Both the position numbers and the translations under genes were made by a program. A stretch of 63,497 nucleotides of DNA from contig DHHQ01000003.1 of assembly GCA_002403375.1 (NCBI GenBank), positions 176,008-239,504 of the forward strand, written 5' to 3'. The DNA comes from Thiobacillus denitrificans (GTDB lineage: Bacteria > Pseudomonadota > Gammaproteobacteria > Burkholderiales > Thiobacillaceae). The notes under the pieces are model-generated. The model had not been told where the DNA came from, made no database searches, and saw only the letters and a list, made by a program, of their open reading frames with translations. Shown here in pieces: positions 18,304 through 26,549 of this stretch; within the stretch, counting starts at the first letter, position 1; each line of letters begins with the position of its first letter.

Positions 18304-19116
18304 GTGCCGGTCGAACACTACGAAAACTTTCCCGTCGCGTCGTGGCTGCTGCCGAAGCGGCTGCGCCGCCCCGTCGAGGCGATCTACCGTTTCGCGCGCA
18401 GCGCCGACGACATCGCCGACGAAGGCGACGCACCGCCGGCCGAGCGACTCGCCCAGCTCGCCGCCTACCAGGCCGCGCTCGACCGCATCGAGCGCGGCGA
18501 GACGCCGGACGATCCCGTATTCGGCCCGCTGGCTGCCGAGATCCGTGCGCACGCCATTCCCCTCGCGCCGTTTCGCGACCTGCTGTCGGCCTTCGCCCAG
18601 GATGTAGAGAAGAAGCGCTACGCCAGCTTCGGCGAGCTCATGGACTACTGCCGCCGCTCGGCCAATCCGGTCGGCCGCCTGATGCTGCATCTGTACGGCG
18701 ATCACGATCCACGCCACCTGGCCTATTCCGACGCGATCTGCAGCAGCCTGCAGCTGATCAACTTCCTGCAGGACATCGCGGTCGACTGGCAGAAGGACCG
18801 CGTCTACCTGCCGCAGGACGAGCTCGCCGCGCACCACGTCAGCGAAGCGCAGATCGCCGCAGGCGACACGCGCGGCCTGTGGCACATGATGATGCACAAG
18901 CAGATCGAGCGCGCGCGCAAGCTGCTACAGTCCGGCGCCCCGCTCGGCCGCAAGCTCGAGGGCCGCATCGGGCTCGAGCTGCGCGTCACCATCCTCGGCG
19001 GCGAAGCGATCCTGCGCAAGCTGCACGCCGACCCCGGCTGCGTCTTCACCAACCGTCCGGTGCTGACCAGGAAGGACTGGATCATCATGCTCGGGCGCGC
19101 GCTCGCCTCCCGCTAA
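18304..19116 (+). CDS. hpnC: Squalene synthase subunit HpnC (hydroxysqualene-forming step partner)
   Basis: With HpnD and HpnE this makes squalene from two farnesyl diphosphates; HpnC converts presqualene diphosphate to hydroxysqualene. The 270-residue protein is a trans-isoprenyl diphosphate synthase-like helical enzyme with an Asp motif DDIAD (Asp35-Asp39) and a second motif (LQDIAVDW). I place the start at GTG 18304, giving (M)PVEHYENFPVAS, the usual family N-terminus; TTG 18295 or 18298 would add two or three residues. It overlaps hpnD by one base (TAATG). Confidence 0.9.
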   Translation: MPVEHYENFPVASWLLPKRLRRPVEAIYRFARSADDIADEGDAPPAERLAQLAAYQAALDRIERGETPDDPVFGPLAAEIRAHAIPLAPFRDLLSAFAQDVEKKRYASFGELMDYCRRSANPVGRLMLHLYGDHDPRHLAYSDAICSSLQLINFLQDIAVDWQKDRVYLPQDELAAHHVSEAQIAAGDTRGLWHMMMHKQIERARKLLQSGAPLGRKLEGRIGLELRVTILGGEAILRKLHADPGCVFTNRPVLTRKDWIIMLGRALASR

Positions 19117-19961
19117 TGGATCCTCACCAGTACTGCCAGGATCGCGCCGCCGCGAGCGGTTCAAGCTTCTACTACAGCTTCGTCTTCCTGCCCACCGACA
19201 CGCGGCGCGCGATCACCGCGTTCTACGCGCTGTGCCGCGAACTCGACGACGTCGTCGACGAATGCCGCGAACGCCAGGTCGCCGAAGCCAAGCTCGCCTG
19301 GTGGCGCGAGGAGATCGCACGCTTCGCCGCAGGCGTCCCGGAACATCCGGCAACCCGGGCGCTGCACGACACCGAGCGGGGCCGCAACACGCCGGCGGCG
19401 CTGCTGCTGGAGATCGTCGACGGCATGGCGATGGACCTCGACCACACGCGCTATCCGGATTTCAAGTCGCTCAACCTCTACTGCTACCGCGTGGCGGGCG
19501 TGGTCGGCGAAGTGGCGGCGGCGATCTTCGGCGGGGCGCGCAGCGAGCACGACCGCGAGATCCGCCGCTACGCGCACGAACTCGGGCTCGCGTTCCAGCT
19601 CACCAACATCATCCGCGACGTCGGCGAGGACGCCCGGCGCGGCCGCATCTACCTGCCGCAGGACGAACTGGCGCGCTTCGGCGTCGCCGAGGCCGACCTC
19701 CTGACCGGCCGCGACTCGCCCGCCTTCCAGGCGCTGATGCAGTTCCAGTACGAGCGCGCCGTGTCCCATTACGCAAGCGCGCTGGCCGCGCTGCCGGCCG
19801 CCGCACGGCGCGCCCAGCGGCCCGGTCTGGTGATGGCCGCGATCTACCGCACCCTGCTCGACGAGATCCGGCGCGCCGGCTTTCCGGTGCTGCGCGCCCG
19901 CGTGTCGCTCACGCCGCTGCGCAAGCTCTGGCTGGCCGGGAAGACCTGGCTGCGTCCATGA
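19116..19961 (+). CDS. hpnD: Presqualene diphosphate synthase HpnD
   Basis: Condenses two farnesyl diphosphates to presqualene diphosphate, the first step of the HpnCDE squalene route. It has 281 residues with Asp motifs DDVVD (Asp44-Asp48) and IIRDVGED, and the RIYLPQDEL segment typical of squalene/phytoene synthases. The ATG at 19116 shares a base with the hpnC stop; its own stop overlaps hpnE as ATGA. Confidence 0.93.
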   Translation: MDPHQYCQDRAAASGSSFYYSFVFLPTDTRRAITAFYALCRELDDVVDECRERQVAEAKLAWWREEIARFAAGVPEHPATRALHDTERGRNTPAALLLEIVDGMAMDLDHTRYPDFKSLNLYCYRVAGVVGEVAAAIFGGARSEHDREIRRYAHELGLAFQLTNIIRDVGEDARRGRIYLPQDELARFGVAEADLLTGRDSPAFQALMQFQYERAVSHYASALAALPAAARRAQRPGLVMAAIYRTLLDEIRRAGFPVLRARVSLTPLRKLWLAGKTWLRP

Positions 19962-21244
19962 CCGCCGCCGCGAACCCGCGACGCGTCGCCGTGGTCGGGG
20001 GCGGCTGGGCGGGCTGCACCGCCGCCCTGACGCTCGCCGAAGCCGGCGTCCCCGTCACGCTCTACGAGGCCAGCCGCACGCTGGGCGGCCGCGCGCGGGC
20101 GGTCGAGCTCGAAGGCATGGCGCTCGACAACGGCCATCACATCCTGCTCGGCGCCTACGCGCAGACGCTGCAGCTGGTCGACCGCCTGCAGCCCGCCGCT
20201 GCCGACGAGGGTCTGTGGCGGCTGCCGCTCGTCCTCCGCCAGCCGCCCGAGTTCAGCCTTGCCTGCCCGGCGCTGCCCGCCCCGCTGCATCTGCTGGCGG
20301 GGCTCCTCGGTGCGCACGGCCTCGGCTGGAAAGAGAAGCTGGCCGCCGCGCGCTGGGCGCACGCCCTGCTGAACGGCGCCGGGGTCGGCGACCATCTGAG
20401 CGTGAGCCAGCTCACGCGCGACCAGCCGGAAAAACTCAACCGCCTGCTGTGGCATCCGCTGTGCATTTCCGCGCTCAACACGCCGCCGGACGCCGCGAGC
20501 GCACGGGTGTTCCGCGACGTTCTCCGTGCGGCGTTCGGCGGGCGGCGGCAACACAGCGACATGCTGCTGCCGCGTCGCGACCTCAGCGCGCTGCTGCCGG
20601 CCCCCGCCGCCGCGCGCCTGGTCGACCTGGGCGGCGAGGTGCGCATGGCCAGCCGGGTGACCGCGATCGACGCCGCGGCGGACGCCGTCACGCTCGCCAC
20701 CCGTGACGAGGCATCGGTCTACAGCCACGTCGTCGTCGCGGTCGCGCCGCAGCATCTGGCCGCCCTGGCGGCGCAGGTCGCGCCGCTGCAGCCGCTCGCA
20801 CGGCAGATGGCGACCTACCGCTACCAGCCGATCGCGACCGCCTACCTGCAGTACGACCCGGCGTTCCGGCTCGCCGAGCCGCTCCTCGCCCTCGCCGACG
20901 GCCCCGCCCAGTTCGTCTTCGACCGCGGCCAGAGCCACGGCCAGGCGGGCCTGATGGCATTGGTCGCGAGCGCCGCGGCCGACCTCCCGACAGACTGGGT
21001 GGCGCGCGCCGAAGCCCAGCTGGCGCGTGTCGCCCGCCCCGGCCCTGCGCGCTGGCGCCGTGCCATCGTCGAGAGGCAGGCGACCTATGCCTGCGTCCCG
21101 GGCCTGCACCGTCCGCCAGGTCGCACCGCGCATCCACGCATTTTCCTGGCGGGCGACTATACGGCTGGCCCCTACCCGGCCACCCTCGAAAGCGCCACGC
21201 TGAGCGGAGTACAATCGGCCGGCGCACTCCTCGAAACGCTATGA
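19958..21244 (+). CDS. hpnE: Hydroxysqualene dehydroxylase HpnE
   Basis: FAD-dependent amine-oxidase-fold enzyme that reduces hydroxysqualene to squalene. The 428 residues start with an FAD-binding Rossmann motif (VAVVGGGWAGCTAALTLAE, about residues 10-28) followed by LGGRAR and end with the flavin-binding FLAGDYT. Overlaps of four bases on both sides tie it to hpnD and the SDR gene. No squalene-hopene cyclase (hpnF) lies in the window. Confidence 0.92.
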   Translation: MTAAANPRRVAVVGGGWAGCTAALTLAEAGVPVTLYEASRTLGGRARAVELEGMALDNGHHILLGAYAQTLQLVDRLQPAAADEGLWRLPLVLRQPPEFSLACPALPAPLHLLAGLLGAHGLGWKEKLAAARWAHALLNGAGVGDHLSVSQLTRDQPEKLNRLLWHPLCISALNTPPDAASARVFRDVLRAAFGGRRQHSDMLLPRRDLSALLPAPAAARLVDLGGEVRMASRVTAIDAAADAVTLATRDEASVYSHVVVAVAPQHLAALAAQVAPLQPLARQMATYRYQPIATAYLQYDPAFRLAEPLLALADGPAQFVFDRGQSHGQAGLMALVASAAADLPTDWVARAEAQLARVARPGPARWRRAIVERQATYACVPGLHRPPGRTAHPRIFLAGDYTAGPYPATLESATLSGVQSAGALLETL

Positions 21245-21984
21245 AAAACTACCTTGCCCCCCCCGATCTGCTCGCCGGCCGCGTCATCCTCGTCACCGGC
21301 GCCTCGTCCGGCCTCGGTCGCGCCGCGAGCCTCGCGTTCGCGCGCCACGGCGCCACCGTCGCCCTGCTGGCGCGCGACGAAGCCAAGCTCGAAGCCGTCT
21401 ACGACGAAATCGTCGCCGCCGGTGGTCCCGAGCCCGCGATGTTTCCGTTCGACCTCGCCGCTGCCGACGACCGCGGCCTGGAAACGCTCGCCGGCACCAT
21501 CGCCCACCACCTGAAGCGGCTCGACGGCGTGCTGCACAGTGCGCACAAGTTCTACACCCTCACCCCGCTCGAGCTGGAGACCCTCGAGCAATGGCAGACG
21601 CTGATGCGGGTCAACCTCATCGCGCCGTTCGCGCTCACCCGCGCCTGCCTTCCGCTCCTCAGGCAGGCGCCGGATGCCTCGGTGGTGTTCACCGGCGAAA
21701 CCCACGGCCATCACCCGAGCGCCTACTGGGGCGGCTACGCGGTGGCCAAGTCGGGACTGGAGACGCTTACCCGCATCTGGGGCGACGAGCTGAGCAAGGA
21801 GGACAACCTGCGCGTCAACACCCTGATCCCCGGCAAGGTGGCGACCACGCTGCGCGCACGCACCCACCCCGGGGCCGACCCCGACACCCTGCCGAGCGCC
21901 GACGACCTGATGCCCTGGTACCTCTACCTGATGGGTGCCGACAGCCGCGGCGTGCGGGGCCAGATCGTGGAATGCCAGACCTGA
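21241..21984 (+). CDS. YciK-like short-chain dehydrogenase/reductase
   Basis: A 247-residue SDR with the cofactor motif TGASSGLGRA (residues 19-28) and a Y-x3-K pair (YAVAK). It resembles E. coli YciK in length and in the late segment DDLMPWYLYLMGADSR. Two usual SDR motifs are altered: the NAG stretch reads LHSAHKF, and the position of the catalytic Ser, 12-13 residues before the Tyr, holds Glu-Thr. The ATG overlaps the hpnE stop (ATGA), so it belongs to the squalene operon. Substrate unknown. Confidence 0.82.
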   Translation: MKNYLAPPDLLAGRVILVTGASSGLGRAASLAFARHGATVALLARDEAKLEAVYDEIVAAGGPEPAMFPFDLAAADDRGLETLAGTIAHHLKRLDGVLHSAHKFYTLTPLELETLEQWQTLMRVNLIAPFALTRACLPLLRQAPDASVVFTGETHGHHPSAYWGGYAVAKSGLETLTRIWGDELSKEDNLRVNTLIPGKVATTLRARTHPGADPDTLPSADDLMPWYLYLMGADSRGVRGQIVECQT

Positions 21985-23237
21985 CGCATACCCCCCCGAA
22001 AATCGGCCGTTACGAGATCCTCGGCGAAATCGGCCGGGGCGCGATGGGCACGGTCTACCAGGCGCGCGATCCGCTGATCGAGCGGACCGTCGCGATCAAG
22101 ACGGTCGCCCTCACCCAGCTGCGGCAGGAGGGCGCGGACGCCGAGGCGCGCTTCCTGCGCGAGGCGCAGAGCGCCGGCCGGCTGTCGCATCCCAACATCG
22201 TGACGATCTACGACGTGGGCGAGGCCGACGGCCTCGCCTACATCGCCATGGAGCACCTGTCCGGGCCGACCTTGCGCGACCTCATGGACAAGGGGCCGAT
22301 GCCGCTCGAACTCGCGCTCGACACCGCCGCGCAGATGGCCGAGGCCTTGGCGTTCGCGCACGAGCACGGGGTCATCCACCGCGACATCAAGCCCGCCAAC
22401 GTCGTCGTCACCGGCCAGCACGGCCGCATCAAGCTCACCGATTTCGGCATCGCCCATCTCGCCAACGCCGAGCACACCCACGCCGGGCAGATGCTCGGTT
22501 CGCCGCGCTACATGTCGCCCGAGCAGGCGATGGGGCGCGAGGTCGACGGGCGGTCGGACATCTTTTCGCTCGGCGCGATGCTGTACGAAATGCTCACCGG
22601 GCAGTACGCCTTCGACGGCGACAGCCTGCCCACCATCGTGTACCGGGTGATCAACGAAGCGCCGGTGGCCGCGTCGACGCTGCGACCCCAGCTGCCCGCC
22701 GGGCTGTGCAGCCTGCTGGCGCACATGCTGAGCAAGGCCCCGCACGCCCGGCCGGACGCGCGCACGCTCGCGCACGCGCTCGGTGCGCTGGCGCCGGCTG
22801 CACCGGCGCAAGGCCCCACGCCGCCCAGCCGCACCCCGCGCCTGCTGCCCGCCGTGGCGTTCGGCGCGCCGGTCGGCGTCCTGTTGCTGGTGGGGGTGGG
22901 CATCATCGTCATCCAGCACTTCCTGGGAAGGCCGCCGGCGGCCCCCCTGTCCACCCTGCAGGCGGTCGCGCCCCCGCTTTCCGGTTCCGCGGAACCCGCC
23001 CCGCCCGCCGTGCCGGAGAATCCCGCACCCGCGCCGGCCGCCGTCCCGCCCACGCCCGACCCCTACCTCGCAGGCCTCGACAGGAAGCGCGCGGAGCTTC
23101 GGCTCAGGCGCACGGAACTGCTGCTGGAATACACCGAGCGCCATCCCGACGTGGTGCAGATCGACCGCCAGCTCGAGCAGCTGCGCGTCGAGCGCCGCAA
23201 GTATCTGCGTCAGCGGGGGCGGGACCAGGAAGGCTGA
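21972..23237 (+). CDS. Membrane-anchored Ser/Thr protein kinase (Hanks type)
   Basis: The 421-residue protein has a complete cytoplasmic kinase domain (about 14-270): Gly loop GEIGRGAMGTV, catalytic Lys43, HRDIKPANV (Asp138), DFG (Asp157) and MSPE. An Ala/Pro linker, one membrane helix (about 293-318) and a periplasmic tail of about 100 residues follow. The tail is Pro-rich and then helical, and carries EYTERHPDVVQIDRQLEQL (386-404), a motif I associate with the coiled-coil stalk of Wzz/GumC-type polysaccharide co-polymerases. There are no PASTA repeats. The start ATG 21972 lies inside the SDR gene (13-base overlap). The convergent amtB stop is 4 bases away. Confidence 0.9.
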   Translation: MPDLTHTPPKIGRYEILGEIGRGAMGTVYQARDPLIERTVAIKTVALTQLRQEGADAEARFLREAQSAGRLSHPNIVTIYDVGEADGLAYIAMEHLSGPTLRDLMDKGPMPLELALDTAAQMAEALAFAHEHGVIHRDIKPANVVVTGQHGRIKLTDFGIAHLANAEHTHAGQMLGSPRYMSPEQAMGREVDGRSDIFSLGAMLYEMLTGQYAFDGDSLPTIVYRVINEAPVAASTLRPQLPAGLCSLLAHMLSKAPHARPDARTLAHALGALAPAAPAQGPTPPSRTPRLLPAVAFGAPVGVLLLVGVGIIVIQHFLGRPPAAPLSTLQAVAPPLSGSAEPAPPAVPENPAPAPAAVPPTPDPYLAGLDRKRAELRLRRTELLLEYTERHPDVVQIDRQLEQLRVERRKYLRQRGRDQEG

Positions 23238-23241
23238 GCGC

Positions 23242-24444
23242 CTACCAGTTGGTCTCGCGCTCCGCGGTGGCCGACACCTTGTGGATGCTGAGGTCGGCGC
23301 CGGTGAATTCCGCTTCCGCATCCAGACGCAGCCCCACCACGCGCTTCAGCGTGCCGTAGACGACAAGGCCGCCGAGCACCGCGATCGCGACCCCGCCGAG
23401 CGTCCCCACCAGCTGCGACAGCAGACTGACGCCACCGATGCCGCCGAGCGCCCTGGCGCCGAAGATGCCGGCGGCGATGCCGCCCCAGGCGCCGCACAGC
23501 CCGTGCAGCGGCCACACTCCGAGCACGTCGTCGATCTTCCAGCGGTTCTGGGTGACCATGAACATGCCGACGAACAGCCCGCCGGCGATCGCGCCGGTCG
23601 CCAGCGCCCCCAGCGGATGCATCAGGTCCGATCCGGCGCACACCGCCACCAGCCCGGCGAGCGGGCCGTTGTGGATGAAGCCGGGGTCGTTGCGGCCGAT
23701 CACCAGTGCCGCCAGCGTGCCGCCGACCATCGCCATCAGCGAATTCACGGCGACAAGGCCCGACACCGCCTCGATCAGCTGCGCCGACATCACGTTGAAG
23801 CCGAACCAGCCGACCGTCAGGATCCACGCGCCAAGGGCGAGGAACGGGATGTTCGACGGCGGATGGGCCGAGACCATGCCGTCTTTCGTGTAGCGTCCGC
23901 GCCGCGCGCCGAGCAGCAGCACCGCCGGCAGGGCGATCCAGCCGCCTACAGCGTGCACCACGACCGACCCCGCGAAGTCGTGGAAGCGTGCGCCGAAGCT
24001 CGCTTCCAGCCAGTCCTGGATGCCGTAGTTGCCGTTCCACGCGATCCCCTCGAAGAAGGGGTACACCAGCCCGACGATCACGAAGGTGGCGGCCAGTTGC
24101 GGGTTGAAGCGCGCACGCTCGGCGATCCCCCCCGAGACGATCGCCGGGATCGCCGCGGCGAAGGTCAGCAGGAAGAAGAACTTGACCAGCGCGTAGCCGT
24201 TCTGGGCCGACAAGGCCTCCGCGCCGGAGAAGAAGCTCACCCCGTAGGCGAGGGTGTAGCCGATGAAGAAGTAGGCGATCGCGGACACCGAGAAATCGGT
24301 GAGGATCTTGACCAGGGCGTTGACCTGGTTCTTCTTGCGGACGGTGCCGAGTTCGAGAAAGGCGAATCCCGAGTGCATGGCCAGCACCATGATGCCGCCC
24401 AGCAAGACGAACAGCACGTCACTGCCTGATTTCAACGCTTCCAT
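23242..24444 (-). CDS. amtB: Ammonium transporter
   Basis: Inner-membrane ammonium channel of the Amt/Mep/Rh family, 400 residues with about 11 helices. The twin pore histidines are His164 (VVVHAVGGW) and His314 (WPLHGLCGAWGG); Asp156 (FHDFAGS) corresponds to the E. coli recruitment-site aspartate. There is no recognisable signal peptide ahead of the first helix. Unlike most amtB genes it has no glnK neighbour. It is preceded by a sigma-54 promoter and two NtrC-like sites, so nitrogen-starvation control is likely. Confidence 0.95.
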   Translation of the reverse strand: MEALKSGSDVLFVLLGGIMVLAMHSGFAFLELGTVRKKNQVNALVKILTDFSVSAIAYFFIGYTLAYGVSFFSGAEALSAQNGYALVKFFFLLTFAAAIPAIVSGGIAERARFNPQLAATFVIVGLVYPFFEGIAWNGNYGIQDWLEASFGARFHDFAGSVVVHAVGGWIALPAVLLLGARRGRYTKDGMVSAHPPSNIPFLALGAWILTVGWFGFNVMSAQLIEAVSGLVAVNSLMAMVGGTLAALVIGRNDPGFIHNGPLAGLVAVCAGSDLMHPLGALATGAIAGGLFVGMFMVTQNRWKIDDVLGVWPLHGLCGAWGGIAAGIFGARALGGIGGVSLLSQLVGTLGGVAIAVLGGLVVYGTLKRVVGLRLDAEAEFTGADLSIHKVSATAERETNW

Positions 24445-24477
24445 GTTGGATCCCGAATTGAATGACCCGCGGATCCA

Positions 24478-24493
24478 AGCAAGCGGCGTTCCA
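24478..24493 (-). promoter_or_regulatory. Sigma-54 promoter of amtB
   Basis: The minus strand reads TGGAACGCCGCTTGCT, matching TGGCAC-N5-TTGCA/T with one mismatch in the -24 half, the invariant GG and GC, and exact spacing. The expected start of transcription is near 24466, about 22 bases before the amtB ATG. Confidence 0.85.
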
Positions 24494-24546
24494 CCGGCTC
24501 AAGTGTCTGATCTGAAAGGAAACGTGTCCTAGGAAGCCCGCGTGAC

Positions 24547-24563
24547 CGCACCACTACGGTGCA
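24547..24563. promoter_or_regulatory. NtrC-like enhancer site 1
   Basis: CGCACCACTACGGTGCA fits the NtrC dyad TGCACCA-N3-TGGTGCA with 12 of 14 defined positions. Its centre is about 89 bases upstream of the predicted sigma-54 start of transcription. Confidence 0.78.
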
Positions 24564-24576
24564 AGCCGGTGCTGGA

Positions 24577-24593
24577 CGCACCGCTCGGGTGCG
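24577..24593. promoter_or_regulatory. NtrC-like enhancer site 2
   Basis: CGCACCGCTCGGGTGCG is a second TGCACC-N5-GGTGCA-type dyad (10 of 14 positions), extended to a perfect 8-base inverted repeat (24575-24582 with 24588-24595). It is 30 bases, about three helical turns, from site 1, and it touches the tatC stop codon. It could also act as a hairpin at the end of the tat transcript. Confidence 0.6.
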
Positions 24594-25412
24594 TCAGTCG
24601 GCGTCGCGCTTCGGTGATTCGGCCGACTCGATGCGGTCAAGTTCGGCGTCCATCTCGGATTCCGACATCGGTGCGTAGTCGGGCTCTGCGTCGGGCTTGG
24701 GGCGGGTGATCATCGCCCCCACCACGATGCCGAGTTCGTAGAGGACCCACAGCGGGATCGCCAGCATGAACTGCGAAATCACGTCGGGCGGGGTGAAGAT
24801 CGCGCCGATGACGAACGCGCCGACGATGACGTAGGGGCGGATCTCGCGCAGCTTGGCGACCGACACCATGCCCATCTTCACCAGCAGCACCACCGCGACC
24901 GGCACCTCGAAGGTGACGCCGAAGGCGAGGAACAGGGTCATCACGAAGTCGAGGTACTTGCCGATGTCGGTCATCACCGCCACGCCTTCCGGGGCGACGC
25001 CGACGATGAACCCGAACACGATGGGGAACACCAGGAAATAGGCGAACGCCATGCCCAGCACGAACAGGATCACGCTGGCGATCACGAGCGGCACGCCGAT
25101 GCGCTTCTCGTGCTGGTAAAGGCCCGGCGCGACGAAGGCCCAGGCCTGGTAGAACACCCACGGCAAGGCCAGCAGGAAGGCGGTCATCATGGTGACCTTG
25201 ACCGGCACGAAGAACGGCGTGGTGACCTCGGTCGCGATCATCTGGCCGCCCTGCGGCAGCGATTCGAGCATCGGCTTCGCCAGCAGCGCGTAGAGATCCT
25301 GCGCCCAGGGGAACAGCGCGATGAACAGCACCACCACCACGATGACCGCCCGCAGCAGGCGGTCGCGCATTTCGATCAGGTGCGAGATGAAGGTGTCTTC
25401 GGTGGCGCTCAT
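24594..25412 (-). CDS. tatC: Sec-independent protein translocase TatC
   Basis: Core twin-arginine translocase subunit that binds Tat signal peptides. 272 residues with six membrane helices; the N-terminal cytoplasmic FISHLIEMRDRLLR segment matches the family's H-L-x-E-L-R motif. The charged C-terminal tail is somewhat extended. The ATG overlaps the tatB stop (ATGA). Last gene of the his-hinT-tat unit. Confidence 0.97.
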   Translation of the reverse strand: MSATEDTFISHLIEMRDRLLRAVIVVVVLFIALFPWAQDLYALLAKPMLESLPQGGQMIATEVTTPFFVPVKVTMMTAFLLALPWVFYQAWAFVAPGLYQHEKRIGVPLVIASVILFVLGMAFAYFLVFPIVFGFIVGVAPEGVAVMTDIGKYLDFVMTLFLAFGVTFEVPVAVVLLVKMGMVSVAKLREIRPYVIVGAFVIGAIFTPPDVISQFMLAIPLWVLYELGIVVGAMITRPKPDAEPDYAPMSESEMDAELDRIESAESPKRDAD

Positions 25413-25879
25413 GCGGTCTTTCCGGTGCCGTCGCCGCGTGCGGTCTCGACCACCGCCCCGGGCGCTTGGCGGGGAGCGGGCTCCTCGAGCGGCAGGCTCT
25501 GCTGCGCCGCCTGCGGGGCCTCGGCCTGCTTCATCGCCGGTTCGGTGACCGGGCGCTCGCCTTCGGTCACGCCCATCGCCGCGACCACCTTGCTGACGTT
25601 GTCGGCCTCGCTGCGCAGGTAGTCATCGACCACGGTGGCCTGCTGCTCGACGCTCGAAGCCGCCGATTCGACCGACTGCTTGAAGTTCTGCCCTGCCCGC
25701 TTGATTTCATCGAGCTGGATCTCGCGGCTGATGTCGGATTTCACCGTCGACACGTAGCGCTGCAACCGGCCGTACAGGTGTCCGGCGGTGCGCGCGACCT
25801 TGGGCAGGCGCTCGGGGCCGATGACGACCAGCGCCACCACGCCGATGAGGAGAAGTTCGGTAAAGCCGATGTCGAACAT
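25409..25879 (-). CDS. tatB: Sec-independent protein translocase TatB
   Basis: 156 residues: an N-terminal membrane helix with Glu8 (MFDIGFTELLLIGVVALVVIGPERLP), the glycine-proline hinge, an amphipathic helix and a long variable tail. It forms the TatBC receptor complex. A repeat-rich 97-base gap separates it from tatA. Confidence 0.95.
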   Translation of the reverse strand: MFDIGFTELLLIGVVALVVIGPERLPKVARTAGHLYGRLQRYVSTVKSDISREIQLDEIKRAGQNFKQSVESAASSVEQQATVVDDYLRSEADNVSKVVAAMGVTEGERPVTEPAMKQAEAPQAAQQSLPLEEPAPRQAPGAVVETARGDGTGKTA

Positions 25880-25883
25880 GTGA

Positions 25884-25971
25884 GGGGTCAGGGGGCAGGG
25901 GCCGGGGGATCAGGGTTGGGAAGCGGCGGAGCCGCGCATGCCCTGAATCCTGAGTCCTGGCCCCTGAATCC
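25884..25971. repeat. REP-like intergenic repeat with TCAGGG units
   Basis: The tatA-tatB gap contains G-rich units (GGGGTCAGGGG and relatives) mirrored by C-rich units (CCCTGAATCC, GGCCCCTG), for example CAGGGGCC at 25896-25903 against GGCCCCTG at 25959-25966. A compact hairpin GCGGC-GGA-GCCGC (25923-25935) sits in the centre. Related TCAGGGG repeats occur at 58317-58347. It looks like a dispersed palindromic element rather than a terminator. Confidence 0.55.
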
Positions 25972-25976
25972 TTTTA

Positions 25977-26192
25977 TCAGGAGTTCTGCTTGTCCTTGAC
26001 CTCGGCGTCGATGGTGCGGCCGCCCTCTTCGGATTTCTCGCCGAGCTTCGGCGCGTCTTCCTTCATGCCTTCCTTGAAGCCCTTGACCGCGCCGCCGAGG
26101 TCGCTGCCGATGTTGCGCAGCTTCTTGGTGCCGAAAATCAACAGCACGACGACCAGAACGATCAGCCAATGCCAGATGCTGAAGCTACCCAT
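25977..26192 (-). CDS. tatA: Sec-independent protein translocase TatA
   Basis: Pore-forming Tat subunit, 71 residues: one membrane helix (IWHWLIVLVVVLLIFG, about 6-21), the FGTKKLRNIGSDLGGAVKGF amphipathic helix and a charged tail. It lies 18 bases after hinT. Confidence 0.97.
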   Translation of the reverse strand: MGSFSIWHWLIVLVVVLLIFGTKKLRNIGSDLGGAVKGFKEGMKEDAPKLGEKSEEGGRTIDAEVKDKQNS

Positions 26193-26210
26193 GTTGCTCT
26201 CTCCTTTGAT

Positions 26211-26549
26211 TTAGGAACGACGGACGGGGTCGCCGCCGCCGAAAACGTGAATGTGAAGGTGGAACACTTCCTGGCCGCCGCCGCGTCCGGTGTTGACCAG
26301 CGTCTTGAAGCCGGCGTCGAGCCCCTGCTCCTTCGCCAGGCGCGGCGCCAGCAGCAGCATCCGGCCGAGCAGCGCCTCGTGCACGGGAGTGCAGTCGGCG
26401 AGCGATGCCACGTGCAGCTTCGGGATGATCAGGAAGTGCACCCGCGCGAACGGGTGGATGTCGTGGAACGCCAGCACCTCGTCGTCTTCGTAGACCTTGC
26501 TGCTGGGGATCTCTCCCGCGACGATCTTGCAGAAAATGCAGTCGCTCAT
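26211..26549 (-). CDS. hinT: HIT-family purine nucleoside phosphoramidase HinT
   Basis: A 112-residue histidine-triad protein that hydrolyses adenosine phosphoramidates. The triad HLHIH (His97, His99, His101) is present, together with an N-terminal zinc-type pair Cys4 and Cys7. The ATG at 26549 overlaps the hisE stop (ATGA). The link to his genes is positional. Confidence 0.95.
   Translation of the reverse strand: MSDCIFCKIVAGEIPSSKVYEDDEVLAFHDIHPFARVHFLIIPKLHVASLADCTPVHEALLGRMLLLAPRLAKEQGLDAGFKTLVNTGRGGGQEVFHLHIHVFGGGDPVRRS

Noticed and set aside
22783..24429. 548-codon plus-strand frame across the kinase and amtB
   Set aside because: Out of frame with the kinase and antisense to amtB; no family signature.
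24575..24595. Intrinsic terminator after tatC
   Set aside because: The inverted repeat lacks a T-run and fits an NtrC dyad better, at proper distance from a sigma-54 promoter.
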